From positions 1 through 64,000 of the forward strand of contig JAFUES010000023.1 in NCBI GenBank assembly GCA_017470325.1: a stretch of DNA of 64,000 nt, given 5' to 3'. The position numbers and the translations under genes were made by a program. Each line of letters opens with the position of its first letter. Position 1 is the stretch's first letter. The notes under the pieces were generated by a model. That model saw only the letters and a program-made list of their open reading frames with translations. It was not told the DNA's origin and did no database searches. Source of the stretch: Oscillospiraceae bacterium. GTDB lineage: Bacteria; Bacillota_A; Clostridia; Oscillospirales; Oscillospiraceae. Shown one piece after another: positions 55,000 through 63,975 of this stretch.

Positions 55000-56250
55000 A
55001 TGCGAAAAGCCGTGGCGCTTCTGCTATGCGTCTGTATCCTGTTCCTGCCCGCCTGCGGCGGCAGGTCCGCCGCACCGGCACAGTACCATGTGATCGTGGC
55101 CACGGATCTGCACTATATTGCGCCGCAGCTGACCGACCATGGAGAATCGTTTACCAAATTGGTGGACGGCGGCGATGGGAAGCTGATGCGATGGATCGAG
55201 GAACTTTGCGACGCCTTTTTCGGCCAGGTCATCCAGCAGAAACCTGAGGCGCTGATCCTCACCGGGGACCTGACGTTCAATGGCGCGGTCCTCAGCCATG
55301 AGGCGCTGGCGGAGAAGCTGCGGGCAGTGGAGGCGGCCGGTATTCCGGTCCTGGTGCAGACGGGTAACCATGATCTTTACAACAGCAGTGCGGCCTCCTT
55401 TTCCGGGGATTCCTTTACCCGGGTCCCGTCGGCTACCACGGAGGTGTTTCGGGAAGTCTACGGCGAATTCGGCTATGACGAGGCCCTGAGCGTGGACAGC
55501 GATTCCCTGAGCTATATTTATCAGCTCAACGACAGCACCCGGGTCCTGCTGCTGGACGCCAACACCGCCCATGATCCCTGCGGCCTGTCCGACAGTACGC
55601 TGAAATGGGTGGAGCAGCAGCTGCGGCAGGCACGGCGGGAAGGACAGCATGTGCTGACAGGCGGACATCAGAATCTGATGCAGCAGACTATGTTCAACGC
55701 GGGCTATGTGATGAGCGGCGCGGACAGGCTCCTGAAGCTGCTGCAGCGTTATCAGGTGCCGCTGTTTCTCAGCGGGCATCTGCATGTACAGCATTATAAG
55801 ACTGCGGGCACCGTCACGGAGATCGCCACTTCAGCACTGTCTGTCTCACCCTGCCAGTATGGCGTACTGCGGGCGGAGGATGGACATATCCGGTATGAGA
55901 CCCGGGAAGTGGATGTTTCCGCCTGGGCGCGCCGGCAGGGGAGGACAGAGCCGGAGCTTCTGGAGTTCAAAGCCTATGCGGCGGACTATTTTGACCGGCG
56001 GACGAGGGCTCAGATCCCGGAAAGCCTGGAGGGCTTCCCGTATACTCCCGAGGAAGTGGAGTCTATGACGGATTATATCTGCGCTCTGAACCGCTGCTAT
56101 TTCTCGGGAAATATGGCGGAAGCGGCGGAGCTGGACCCGGACGGCAGCCTGGCGGCTCTGTGGGGGCGCAGCGTGACTCTGTACAGCGTGTACCTCGCCT
56201 CCATTCGGGAGGATATGGGTAAAGATTTCAGAATATGGAAAAGCGGCTGA
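55000..56250 (+). CDS. Lipoprotein metallophosphoesterase
   Basis: A 416-residue exported phosphoesterase. The lipobox LPAC puts the lipidated Cys near residue 18. Calcineurin-type metal motifs follow in order: ATDLHY, LTGDLTF, QTGNHD, GGHQN and SGHLHVQHY. It should act at the outer membrane face on a phosphodiester or phosphomonoester that I cannot name. GGGAGGAG precedes the ATG. Its promoter may overlap the gpmI terminator, and the gene ends in a terminator that includes its stop codon. Confidence 0.9.
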   Translation: MRKAVALLLCVCILFLPACGGRSAAPAQYHVIVATDLHYIAPQLTDHGESFTKLVDGGDGKLMRWIEELCDAFFGQVIQQKPEALILTGDLTFNGAVLSHEALAEKLRAVEAAGIPVLVQTGNHDLYNSSAASFSGDSFTRVPSATTEVFREVYGEFGYDEALSVDSDSLSYIYQLNDSTRVLLLDANTAHDPCGLSDSTLKWVEQQLRQARREGQHVLTGGHQNLMQQTMFNAGYVMSGADRLLKLLQRYQVPLFLSGHLHVQHYKTAGTVTEIATSALSVSPCQYGVLRAEDGHIRYETREVDVSAWARRQGRTEPELLEFKAYAADYFDRRTRAQIPESLEGFPYTPEEVESMTDYICALNRCYFSGNMAEAAELDPDGSLAALWGRSVTLYSVYLASIREDMGKDFRIWKSG

Positions 56251-56273
56251 GAACGAAAATCTCAGCCGCTTTT
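56239..56273. terminator. Bidirectional terminator between convergent genes
   Basis: A perfect 14-bp stem (56239-56252 with 56260-56273) bounded by AAAA and TTTT; the 5' arm contains the phosphoesterase stop codon. Confidence 0.92.
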
Positions 56274-56287
56274 GAGCATTCCTGCGT

Positions 56288-58171
56288 TTATTTTTCGATG
56301 GGGTCGGTTTCAACGATGAAGCGTACGGTACTGCTGCGGCCCGGAGCGACGCCGCCGAAGTTGTCATAGCTCTGATCGGCAAGACGCATAGCCCGGAATT
56401 GGGTCACCAGGGTCCGAAGCTGCCAGCCGCCCAAGCCATCCAGATTGGTAAGCGCCGCATCGGTAAATTGACCGATGCCTTCTGCCAGCGTTTTATTCCC
56501 CGCAGCGATGCCGGCCAGGGCTTCGTTCAGCGCGGCGCTGCTGCCATTCAAGGTGGCGGTGCCGCTTGCCAGAGCGGATGCGCTCTGCGCCAGGGCGTTG
56601 ACACCGTCACAGAGCCCGACGATCTGACCGAGCATGGACTCCGCCTGCTGAAGCTGTTCGGGGGAGGAGCGGAGCGCTTCCGCCTGGGCGCGCAGATTGG
56701 AAGCGGAGGCGGACAAGCTGCCGATACTGCCGGAGAAACCGGAACCGTCCGGAACTGCGGTGTCGATGGAGACAGACCCTTTAGCCGCATCCACACGGGA
56801 ATTGACAGTTTCCCACAGGGCGGCTTTCTCCTCATCCGTGAGCGCGGAAGTCTGGATCGTTTCCAACAGATCGGCAGAAAGAATGTCAAGCTGAGCCCGG
56901 GCCTGGTCGGCGGCGCTGCCGACCTGCTCGCTGACCTGTCCCGGATAGCCGGAGATGCTGTTCAACTGACCGGTAAATCCGTCCAGTGCGGCAATCAGCT
57001 GATCCAGAGCAGAGGCCACGGAATCCAACTGGGGAGCCGTATCACTGGACAGGGATCGAATGATTTCATTGGCGCCGGCCCGGGCGTTGCTGAGCTCTGC
57101 GTTCATGCCGGACAGAGCGGAGCTGAGGGCCTGCGCCCCATCGTTTATGTTCTTGACGCCGCCTGTGTACTGGGTGAGGGCGGATTGCAGCTGCTTGGAG
57201 CCGTCAGCCAATGCGTCTGCGCCGTTGGCCAGATCCGGCAGAGCGTCGGTAAAGGCGTTGAGAGAGTAGGCAAAGCTGTCCAAATCGTCCAGATCCTCTG
57301 ACTCTACTTCTGTAAAAACGCTGTTGGTGAAAACGGTGGCGGTGAAATCCATCGTGAAATCCTGCACGTCCGCTTCCAACTCCGCATACTGCGGAATGTC
57401 CATCTCCTTGGTCAGCTGATAGTTCTGCAGCTTGAGGTAGTCCGGGATGCCGGGAAAGGCATAGCCGACAAAGACGCTCTGATCACCCAGGCTGAGCAGG
57501 CGGCCGTTGGTAGCTTCGGGATTGGAAAAGACATCCTCCGAGAGAAGCACAATGGACATGGCCAGAAAGGGAACACAGGTCTCAACCGCGGCCGGTTCGC
57601 CGCTGCGGACGTTGGAAACACTTGTGGCGCTCAAATTTTGATAATCAAAGCGCATCCGCAAATGTCCGCTCTGCCCGGCAAGCTTCTCCGGCTTGATGGG
57701 CTGCCCGTCCAGATAATAGCTGATGCTGACGGAGACCGGCAGATCCTGCCCGCTTTTGCCTTCATAGCGGATGCGCTCTCCATGGTCTTCCCACAGTAGA
57801 ACGCCGTTGTTTTCGAGGGTGAATTCCTCGTCGCCTTCGGTGTTTTTGATCTCCCGCAGCCTGGACAGATCCTCCACCACGCCGTCCTTCCCGGCGTAAT
57901 TGAGGACCGTTTCCACCGTGACGGAGCGGACCTTGCCGGAGGCGTCGGCTTTGCCGTAAACAGTCTCTTCCTTGTCATATTCCGGATCTACAGGCCGCCG
58001 GTCCATAGGCTTTGCCGTGGGCGTCGGGGTCGAGACCGGGGCTGTACTTGCCGCAGCGGCCGTGCTGTTATTCTCTGCCGTCTGGCCGCAGGCGGACAGC
58101 AGGGGCGCGGCGCACAATGCGATACAGAGAACAAGGGCCAACGCATGATATGGTGTTTTTTTGTGATTCAT
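56288..58171 (-). CDS. Lipoprotein with Leu-x-x-Gly heptad repeats, partner of the ABC transporter
   Basis: About 627 residues. A lipoprotein signal ends at LLSAC, followed by a Ser/Thr/Ala-rich linker, a beta-rich domain (~70-280), and a long helical region (~290-590) of Leu-x-x-Gly-type repeats such as GADALADGSKQL and GNKTLAEGIGQF, known from YhgE/Pip-like and RND/MMPL-associated proteins. It probably bridges the envelope as a periplasm-equivalent adaptor. It lies 28 bp after the FtsX-type permease gene. The exported substrate is unknown. ATG 58171 has AAGGAG upstream. Confidence 0.75.
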   Translation of the reverse strand: MNHKKTPYHALALVLCIALCAAPLLSACGQTAENNSTAAAASTAPVSTPTPTAKPMDRRPVDPEYDKEETVYGKADASGKVRSVTVETVLNYAGKDGVVEDLSRLREIKNTEGDEEFTLENNGVLLWEDHGERIRYEGKSGQDLPVSVSISYYLDGQPIKPEKLAGQSGHLRMRFDYQNLSATSVSNVRSGEPAAVETCVPFLAMSIVLLSEDVFSNPEATNGRLLSLGDQSVFVGYAFPGIPDYLKLQNYQLTKEMDIPQYAELEADVQDFTMDFTATVFTNSVFTEVESEDLDDLDSFAYSLNAFTDALPDLANGADALADGSKQLQSALTQYTGGVKNINDGAQALSSALSGMNAELSNARAGANEIIRSLSSDTAPQLDSVASALDQLIAALDGFTGQLNSISGYPGQVSEQVGSAADQARAQLDILSADLLETIQTSALTDEEKAALWETVNSRVDAAKGSVSIDTAVPDGSGFSGSIGSLSASASNLRAQAEALRSSPEQLQQAESMLGQIVGLCDGVNALAQSASALASGTATLNGSSAALNEALAGIAAGNKTLAEGIGQFTDAALTNLDGLGGWQLRTLVTQFRAMRLADQSYDNFGGVAPGRSSTVRFIVETDPIEK

Positions 58172-58199
58172 CCTTCGGGTCTCCTTCCGGTCAGAATCG

Positions 58200-60518
58200 T
58201 TATTCCACATTTTTCAGCGCTTCGTTCATGGGAACTTTGCGGATCTTTCGGTATTCCAGGATCGCCACGGCTCCGTAGGTGGCAAGGCCCATGGCCAGCA
58301 TTTTGATAAAGATGCTCCGATCGATGATAAATGGGATCCATCCGGGGATGCTCTTGATCATAAAGTAGCGAAACAGCCAGTACATGACCTCGTATTCAAT
58401 GGGCAGGCTGAGCAGCAGGAAGACTACCACCACGATGGAGGTGGGCAGCACATACAGGCGGCCGATCTCCCCGGTGCTGTAGCCAAGGATCTTGGTCATG
58501 GAAATGGACTGTGCGTTTTTTTCAATGATGATCTTGCTCATCAGGTAGAGCAGGATCATGAAAACCAGTATGGCAAATCCGTTGACCAGGCCCATCATAC
58601 CGCCCATAGAGATATCCAGCTGGCGGGAGATCTTGGTCAGGTCCTCCAGACTGATCACGGAACCGATATATTCATCGTCGATATCGGTGATTGGCGAATC
58701 GGAGAAATAACCGCAGTAATAGTCCTCATTTTCATCCATCAGCAGATTGAGCGCGGCCCGGTCCATAAAGATGCTGATAGATCCGCCGTAGGGGTAGACG
58801 CCCGCTATAGGAAGTGTGTACGTTTTGTCGCCGTATTCTTCTTTGAGTGTGATGCTGTCACCCGGCCCCAGCAGATCTTTTTCCGCCAGCGCGGCAGAGA
58901 TCCACACATCGCCGGGATCGCCTGCCAGAGAAACATAGCGGCTGTTCGGCTCCACCCCATAAAGGACCACGTTCTCGATCATGTAGGTCTCATCGGTGGT
59001 TTTCAGCGTGAAGACACTGAATTTTTCCGCATCCGGATTCTCGGTGTTCACAGCGTCGGTAAAGCGCAGCATGGCGATGGCGCTTTTGAGTTTGTGCTCC
59101 TCGTCTACGGCGTCCAGCGGGATCGTCAGCATATACTGATATTCGCTGAGCAGATTGTTTGCGATATCCTCCTGATACCGGTCCAGCACAGCGGGCAGGG
59201 ACAGGCCGAAGATCAGCAGCAGATTGGCAAACAAGATCCCAATCAGCAGGATCAGGTAATTGCTCATATTCTGCAGGATCACACGGATCCGAAAACGCCC
59301 GAAAAAGGGGAGGTGTTTGTTGAGCCGCAGGGCCCGGTGCTGTTTGCGGCGGCTCAGATCCCGCCGCAGGAATTTCAGCGGGGACAGCGATAGGCGCTGC
59401 CGCAGGACTATGAAATTGACAGCAAGCATCAGCGCCAGCGGAATCACAGTGGTCATCCAAAACGCTTCAGAGTTCCACAAGGTCACATAGGTGGGCAGAC
59501 TGTAGCTGCCGTAGTAGACGGAGGCGCAGAGATCTTTCACGAAGGTATAGCCCATGATGTTGCCCAGAATCGCACTGACGACAGTCACCAGCACCGGCAT
59601 GGCCATATAGTGACGGATCAATTCCCCTCTGGTATAACCGGAGGCCCGGAGCGTACCGATGACGGCGGCTTCCTTGTTGATGGTGTTGCTGACCGTGATG
59701 GCAAATACAAAGGCCATGATGGTGATGATCACATACAGCAGCGTGATCATCATGGCCCGGTCACTGCCCATATCATCGCCGGTGAACATGATCGCCTGGT
59801 TCATATAGCGGGGAACGAAATCCCGCAGCTTTACCTCGGCGGCCAGTTGCTTCATCAGGTCCTCGGACACATCATGTTCTTCCTGCTCGTCGGCAGGGGG
59901 ATCGTCGTATTTCCAGGCGTACACATAGCGGAGGGAAGTCTCTTCATAGGATGCGAATTCCTCCGGCGTAACGATGGAAACGCCGAATTTCATGGAATCG
60001 AACATGGAATCGCTGTTGCTGGAGAACAGGGCGCTGTAATCGGACAGCGCCACCAGCCCGGTGATCCGCCAAGTCCGGTCTGCGCTCTGCAGGCTGTCAC
60101 CCACATGAAGTTTGTTGTTATCCGCATACATGCGGTCAATGGCGATCTCGCCGGGCTGTGCGGGGAATTGGCCCTCCATCAGGCACACCAGGTTTACCTC
60201 CCGGCGCTGGGCGAAGATGCGCATGGTGGAGTCGTTGGTCAGGGGAACATCCGTAAACGGCAGGTCATAGACCTTGATGCCCAGGCCGCTTACGGCTTTT
60301 CGCTGAGCCCGGTTGAGGGCTTTCGCGGTCTCAAAATGACCGTCTTCGATGTTGTAATCTGTAAAGCTGTTGTTGTAGGCGGTGATCATACTGCCGTCTG
60401 CCACCAGATAGCCGGAGATCAGACCGATGGTCAGCAGCATCAGCAGGAAGATGACCAGATATTTTCCGGCCTCGCTCCGCAGCTCCCGGAACAGACGCTT
60501 TCGCAGGGGATTCTTCAT
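58200..60518 (-). CDS. FtsX/MacB-family ABC transporter permease
   Basis: About 772 residues. One N-terminal membrane helix, a ~220-residue outer domain, three helices, a second outer domain, then three more helices near the C-terminus; FtsX-like domains contain VSNTINKEAAVIGTLRASGYTRGELIRHY and SMTKILGYSTGEIGRLY. It works with the upstream ATPase as a mechanotransmission or lipid/peptide export complex. ATG 60518 is chosen since AAGGGAG lies 6 nt upstream; a longer start overlaps the ATPase gene. Confidence 0.9.
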   Translation of the reverse strand: MKNPLRKRLFRELRSEAGKYLVIFLLMLLTIGLISGYLVADGSMITAYNNSFTDYNIEDGHFETAKALNRAQRKAVSGLGIKVYDLPFTDVPLTNDSTMRIFAQRREVNLVCLMEGQFPAQPGEIAIDRMYADNNKLHVGDSLQSADRTWRITGLVALSDYSALFSSNSDSMFDSMKFGVSIVTPEEFASYEETSLRYVYAWKYDDPPADEQEEHDVSEDLMKQLAAEVKLRDFVPRYMNQAIMFTGDDMGSDRAMMITLLYVIITIMAFVFAITVSNTINKEAAVIGTLRASGYTRGELIRHYMAMPVLVTVVSAILGNIMGYTFVKDLCASVYYGSYSLPTYVTLWNSEAFWMTTVIPLALMLAVNFIVLRQRLSLSPLKFLRRDLSRRKQHRALRLNKHLPFFGRFRIRVILQNMSNYLILLIGILFANLLLIFGLSLPAVLDRYQEDIANNLLSEYQYMLTIPLDAVDEEHKLKSAIAMLRFTDAVNTENPDAEKFSVFTLKTTDETYMIENVVLYGVEPNSRYVSLAGDPGDVWISAALAEKDLLGPGDSITLKEEYGDKTYTLPIAGVYPYGGSISIFMDRAALNLLMDENEDYYCGYFSDSPITDIDDEYIGSVISLEDLTKISRQLDISMGGMMGLVNGFAILVFMILLYLMSKIIIEKNAQSISMTKILGYSTGEIGRLYVLPTSIVVVVFLLLSLPIEYEVMYWLFRYFMIKSIPGWIPFIIDRSIFIKMLAMGLATYGAVAILEYRKIRKVPMNEALKNVE

Positions 60519-60529
60519 ACGGTGCTCCC

Positions 60530-61228
60530 TTACCATTCCAGGTCTTCCGCAGGGACCTTGTTTTCGTTGAGATGGTTGTCGTATATCATACCGTCGCGCA
60601 GACGCACCACCCGGTCCGCCATATCCTGAATGGCAGCATTGTGGGTGACCATGATCACGGTATTGCCGTATTTTTGGTTAACGGTTTCAATGAGCTTTAA
60701 TATTTCCTTGGAGGTTTTATAATCCAACGCTCCGGTCGGTTCGTCACATAGAAGGATGTCGGGGTTTTTCACAATGGCCCGTCCGATGGCGGTGCGCTGC
60801 TGCTGGCCGCCGGAGAGCTGATTTGGAAGCTTGCTCTCGTGTTCCTCAAGGCCCAGAGTCCGCAGCAGCTCGTCCACATTCAAGGGGGCGTCGCTCAGGT
60901 AGGCGCCGACTTCGATGTTCTCCCGTACCGTCAGATTGGGGATCAGGTTGTACATCTGGAAGATATAACCCAAATGCTTGCGGCGATAAGCGGTCAGCTG
61001 CCGTTCTTTCATATGGGTGCGGTGCTCGCCGTTGATGGTGATTTCACCGGAATCAGCACTGTCGATGCCACCGATGATGTTCAGCAGCGTGGATTTACCG
61101 GAGCCGGAGGGACCCAGGAGCACACAGAATTCGCCCTTTTCCAGGGAAATATTTATATCTTTCAGCACTTGGACGCGGTTGCTGCCCTGGCCGAAGGATT
61201 TCATAATGGAAGAGATTTCGATAAACAT
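60530..61228 (-). CDS. ABC transporter ATP-binding protein (LolD/MacB type)
   Basis: A 232-residue ATPase. [18 protein letters not shown] is the Walker [28 protein letters not shown] covers the signature and Walker B, and MVTHNAAI the switch His. GGGAGG precedes the ATG. It is the first gene of a three-gene operon with the FtsX permease and the repeat lipoprotein and lies downstream of a palindrome-controlled consensus promoter. Confidence 0.95.
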   Translation of the reverse strand: MFIEISSIMKSFGQGSNRVQVLKDINISLEKGEFCVLLGPSGSGKSTLLNIIGGIDSADSGEITINGEHRTHMKERQLTAYRRKHLGYIFQMYNLIPNLTVRENIEVGAYLSDAPLNVDELLRTLGLEEHESKLPNQLSGGQQQRTAIGRAIVKNPDILLCDEPTGALDYKTSKEILKLIETVNQKYGNTVIMVTHNAAIQDMADRVVRLRDGMIYDNHLNENKVPAEDLEW

Positions 61229-61270
61229 GGAAAAACCTCCCGGGACGCGGATCGTGGAATAGGGGATGCC

Positions 61271-61306
61271 ATAATCTTTGGTTAGATATATCTAACCAAA
61301 GATTAT
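61271..61306 (-). promoter_or_regulatory. Perfect 36-bp palindrome, probable repressor operator
   Basis: Positions 61271-61288 are the exact reverse complement of 61289-61306, with centre GATATATC. It overlaps five of the six -10 bases and the transcription start region of the ABC operon. TetR- or MarR-type repressors bind such sites. No regulator gene is adjacent. Confidence 0.85.
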
Positions 61307-61330
61307 ATTACGAATCCCACGAGGTGTCAA
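61302..61330 (-). promoter_or_regulatory. Full-consensus promoter of the ABC operon
   Basis: On the minus strand TTGACA (61325-61330), exactly 17 bp, and TATAAT (61302-61307): every position matches the sigma-A consensus. Confidence 0.9.
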
Positions 61331-61372
61331 GCAAATCAACAATAAGCAGGCGGCATACCTGCCGCCTGCCGT

Positions 61373-61816
61373 TTATTGCGCCTTCAGGCCATGCATAAAG
61401 CCGTTGAGGGCGGTGCTGTGGATGTCTCCGGCAATCAGCCGGTCCCCCTGGACATAGAGCGTCACAAGGACGGTCTGATCGGTGTTGGGGTAGTTGGTGA
61501 TCTGATAGGTGTACTGGTCGCAGCGCTCGCCCAGATGGCGGCTCAGATCACAGTCCTGCTCCAGCTGCATCTTATTGTAGTCGTCCAGGGCCCCTTCCAG
61601 TTTATCCGGGATCAGCACCCGCTTGTATTCCTCGCTGTCCGGATCGATCTCCCAGCCCAGCGATGCGAGGAAGTCAGCGCGTCCCTCCGTTGTGGACAGA
61701 TGGACCCGGGCTTGGGAGCAGCTGCGCAGCAGGATCAGGATCACCAGGACCAATGCCAGGATCAAGACCAGCGCCAGGGCTTTCTTTTTGGTAAAGGAAT
61801 GGCTGGATTTGGCCAT
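61373..61816 (-). CDS. Membrane-anchored DUF4830-family protein
   Basis: A 147-residue protein with a basic start, one membrane helix (ALALVLILALVLVILILL) and an extracytoplasmic domain containing FLASLGWEIDPDSEEYKRV and VLIPDKLEGALDDYNKMQ, typical of DUF4830 in Clostridia. Function is unknown. ATG 61816 is favoured because GGGGG lies 8 nt upstream; GTG 61825 and ATG 61822 fall inside that SD. It is a single gene with no recognisable partner. Confidence 0.8.
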   Translation of the reverse strand: MAKSSHSFTKKKALALVLILALVLVILILLRSCSQARVHLSTTEGRADFLASLGWEIDPDSEEYKRVLIPDKLEGALDDYNKMQLEQDCDLSRHLGERCDQYTYQITNYPNTDQTVLVTLYVQGDRLIAGDIHSTALNGFMHGLKAQ

Positions 61817-61859
61817 TTTCATCACCCCCGATACAGCTTATTCGCAGGGAGGTGCGGCT

Positions 61860-62036
61860 ATGAGAAAAGCTGGCAAAAGATACAAAACGGTTCGAAAGGT
61901 TGCAAAATGGTTAAAAATATGGTATCCTTATAAAGCATCTTTTGCAGAGGAGGGGTCTCATTGCCGTTGGTCAGACTGGACAAAGTGCTTGCAGATATGG
62001 GACTTGCCTCCCGAAAAGAACTCAGAGCGATCATAA
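61860..62036 (+). CDS. Possible 58-residue cationic small protein
   Basis: An ATG with a strong SD (AGGGAGGTG) opens a frame whose first ~24 residues are rich in Lys/Arg and aromatics (MRKAGKRYKTVRKVAKWLKI). It runs through the rsuA promoter and overlaps the start of rsuA in another frame. The peptide is not recognised. The overlap with rsuA makes the C-terminal half doubtful. Confidence 0.35.
   Translation: MRKAGKRYKTVRKVAKWLKIWYPYKASFAEEGSHCRWSDWTKCLQIWDLPPEKNSERS
61900..61928 (+). promoter_or_regulatory. Promoter of the pseudouridine synthase gene
   Basis: TTGCAA (61900-61905), 17 bp, TATCCT (61923-61928); the predicted start is near 61935, giving a ~25-nt leader. Confidence 0.6.
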
Positions 62037-62686
62037 AAAGTGGTCGGGTGAGTGTGGATGGCCAGGTGGAAAAGCGGCCCGAACGGAAGCTGGACCCTGC
62101 ACAGAGCCTTATCACGTTGGATGGGGAGACCCTGCGTTATCAGATCCATCATTACTATATGATGGATAAGCCCTCCGGTGTGGTGACCGCTACGGAGGAT
62201 CGGGAGCAGAGGACTGTTATGGACCTGCTGCCGCCGGAGCTTCGCCGTTTGGGGCTGTTTCCGGTGGGGCGGCTGGACAAGGATACCAGCGGACTGTTGC
62301 TGTTGACCGACGACGGAGAATTTGCCCATCGGGTCATTTCGCCAAAATCCTGCGTCGAAAAGCTGTATTATGCAAAAGTCGAGGGAAGTCCGAATGAGGA
62401 AGACGCGGCTGTTTTTGCAGCGGGCCTGACTCTGGCGGACGGCACACACTGTCTCCCGGCCAGGTTGGAGGTCTTGGGTGAAGACAGCTGTCTGGTCACT
62501 GTGACGGAGGGGAAATATCATCAGGTCAAACGGATGCTGGCCTCCCGCGGCAAGCCGGTCAAAGAGCTGCGGCGCCTTTCGATCGGAGGACTTAAAATCG
62601 ATGAGAGGCTGGGGCCCGGTGGCATCCGGGAACTGACGGAAACGGATTTGTGCAAAATGTTATGTGAACTGGACATGGGAAATTAG
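61961..62686 (+). CDS. Pseudouridine synthase of the RsuA/RluB family
   Basis: A 241-residue enzyme. The N-terminal S4 domain (RLDKVLADMGLASRKELRAI) is followed by the catalytic domain with MDKPSGVVTA, GRLDKDTSGLLLLT (catalytic Asp) and KYHQVKRMLASRG. It isomerises a uridine in rRNA, probably 16S U516 by resemblance to RsuA. The start is TTG at 61961 with a GGAGGGG site upstream. A candidate promoter precedes it. Confidence 0.92.
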   Translation: MPLVRLDKVLADMGLASRKELRAIIKSGRVSVDGQVEKRPERKLDPAQSLITLDGETLRYQIHHYYMMDKPSGVVTATEDREQRTVMDLLPPELRRLGLFPVGRLDKDTSGLLLLTDDGEFAHRVISPKSCVEKLYYAKVEGSPNEEDAAVFAAGLTLADGTHCLPARLEVLGEDSCLVTVTEGKYHQVKRMLASRGKPVKELRRLSIGGLKIDERLGPGGIRELTETDLCKMLCELDMGN

Positions 62687-62772
62687 TCAAAAAATTAATT
62701 GGAATTCCATGCTTTTTTGAGCGCAACGAACACAAATCGAAAAAAATTAACAAAAAATCAATGCATTTTCTA

Positions 62773-62801
62773 TTGAAAATCACATAGTTTGGAGTTATTA
62801 T
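62773..62801 (+). promoter_or_regulatory. Promoter of the CdaR/PucR-type regulator gene
   Basis: TTGAAA (62773-62778), 17 bp, TATTAT (62796-62801); predicted start ~62808, so the mRNA has a ~75-nt leader. Confidence 0.65.
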
Positions 62802-62822
62802 ATGCTAAAGAGAACTGCGGAT

Positions 62823-62842
62823 ATATGGTAAATTTGCCATAT
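62823..62842 (+). promoter_or_regulatory. 20-bp inverted repeat in the regulator leader
   Basis: A near-perfect palindrome with ATATGG and CCATAT ends, one mismatched position pair (T/G), about 15 nt after the predicted start and 40 nt before the ATG. A second small hairpin (62843-62860) follows. It may be an autoregulatory operator. Confidence 0.45.
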
Positions 62843-62883
62843 CAGGTCGAAGAGCCTGACCGCGATCATAGGAGGGCGAAAGC

Positions 62884-63975
62884 ATGTCCAGCAGAATTTT
62901 CCAGAATGTGATTATTCAATTGAAGGATGCCGTCGACAGAACGATCGGTGTGGTGGATGAACAGGGCTTTGTCGTGGCCAGCAGCGAGTTGGCGATGATC
63001 GGTTCCCGGCTGGACGACTTTCATGCCTATGAACTGGACGCGGCCGATCAGACCATCAGCACCGCAGTCAGAACATACAGCGCGCTCAATTCCGACAGCT
63101 CAAAGCTGGACTATGCGGCTTTCTCGGAAGGAACCGACCAGATGGCGAAGACCATCTGCGCCCTGGCCGCTGTGGCCTTCAACGAGGCCAAAAGCAATTA
63201 TGAGGAGAAGCACAATAAGGCAGCCTTTGTAAAGAACATCATTTCCGATAACATCCTGCCCGGCGACGTGTATGTGCGCGCCAAGGAACTGCACTTCGTC
63301 ACGGACGAGCCCCGCAGCGTATTGCTGGTGCGGCAGATGGAGAATTCCGATGTGGCGGCGGTGGAGGTCATTCAGCGTCTGTTCCCGGACAAGCAGAAGG
63401 ACTTCGTGCTGAATATCAACGAAAATGATATTGTGGTGGTCAAGGCTCTGCCTTCCGCCAACGCCTCGGATGAGGTCTTCAAGGTGGCCCGCAGCATCGA
63501 GGCGGCGCTGCATGAAGAGTTGGGCATCAAGTGCGTCATCGGCATCAGCACCGTGGCGCGGCATCTGCGTGAGCTGGCGGACCGCTACAAGGAGGCCCAG
63601 GTGGCCATCGAGGTCGGCCGGGTGTTCGAAAGTGAAAAGACCATCATCAATTATGAGAGCCTGGGTCTGGGCCGCATCATCTACCAGCTGCCCACCACGC
63701 TTTGCGAAATGTTCCTCAACGAGGTGTTCAAGAAGAACCCCATCGAGACTCTGGATGAGGACACCCTGGAGACCATCAACAAGTTCTTTGAGAACAATCT
63801 GAACGTCTCCGAAACATCCCGTAAGCTCTATGTACACCGCAATACGCTGGTGTACCGTCTGGAAAAGATCAAGAAGATCACCGGACTTGACCTGCGTGAA
63901 TTCGATCATGCCATCGTGTTCAAGGTGGCAATGATGGTGAAAATGTACCTCGATTCCCTCAACAACAAGTATTGA
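62884..63975 (+). CDS. CdaR/PucR-family transcriptional regulator
   Basis: A 363-residue regulator. The N-terminal ~130 residues match the putative sugar-diacid recognition domain (LKDAVDRTIGVVDEQGFVVASS), a middle GGDEF-like CdaR domain follows (~150-280), and the C-terminus carries the PucR HTH_30 motif (NLNVSETSRKLYVHRNTLVYRLEKI). Members sense organic acids and control their use. Its targets are probably outside the window. AGGAGGG supports the ATG. Confidence 0.88.
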   Translation: MSSRIFQNVIIQLKDAVDRTIGVVDEQGFVVASSELAMIGSRLDDFHAYELDAADQTISTAVRTYSALNSDSSKLDYAAFSEGTDQMAKTICALAAVAFNEAKSNYEEKHNKAAFVKNIISDNILPGDVYVRAKELHFVTDEPRSVLLVRQMENSDVAAVEVIQRLFPDKQKDFVLNINENDIVVVKALPSANASDEVFKVARSIEAALHEELGIKCVIGISTVARHLRELADRYKEAQVAIEVGRVFESEKTIINYESLGLGRIIYQLPTTLCEMFLNEVFKKNPIETLDEDTLETINKFFENNLNVSETSRKLYVHRNTLVYRLEKIKKITGLDLREFDHAIVFKVAMMVKMYLDSLNNKY

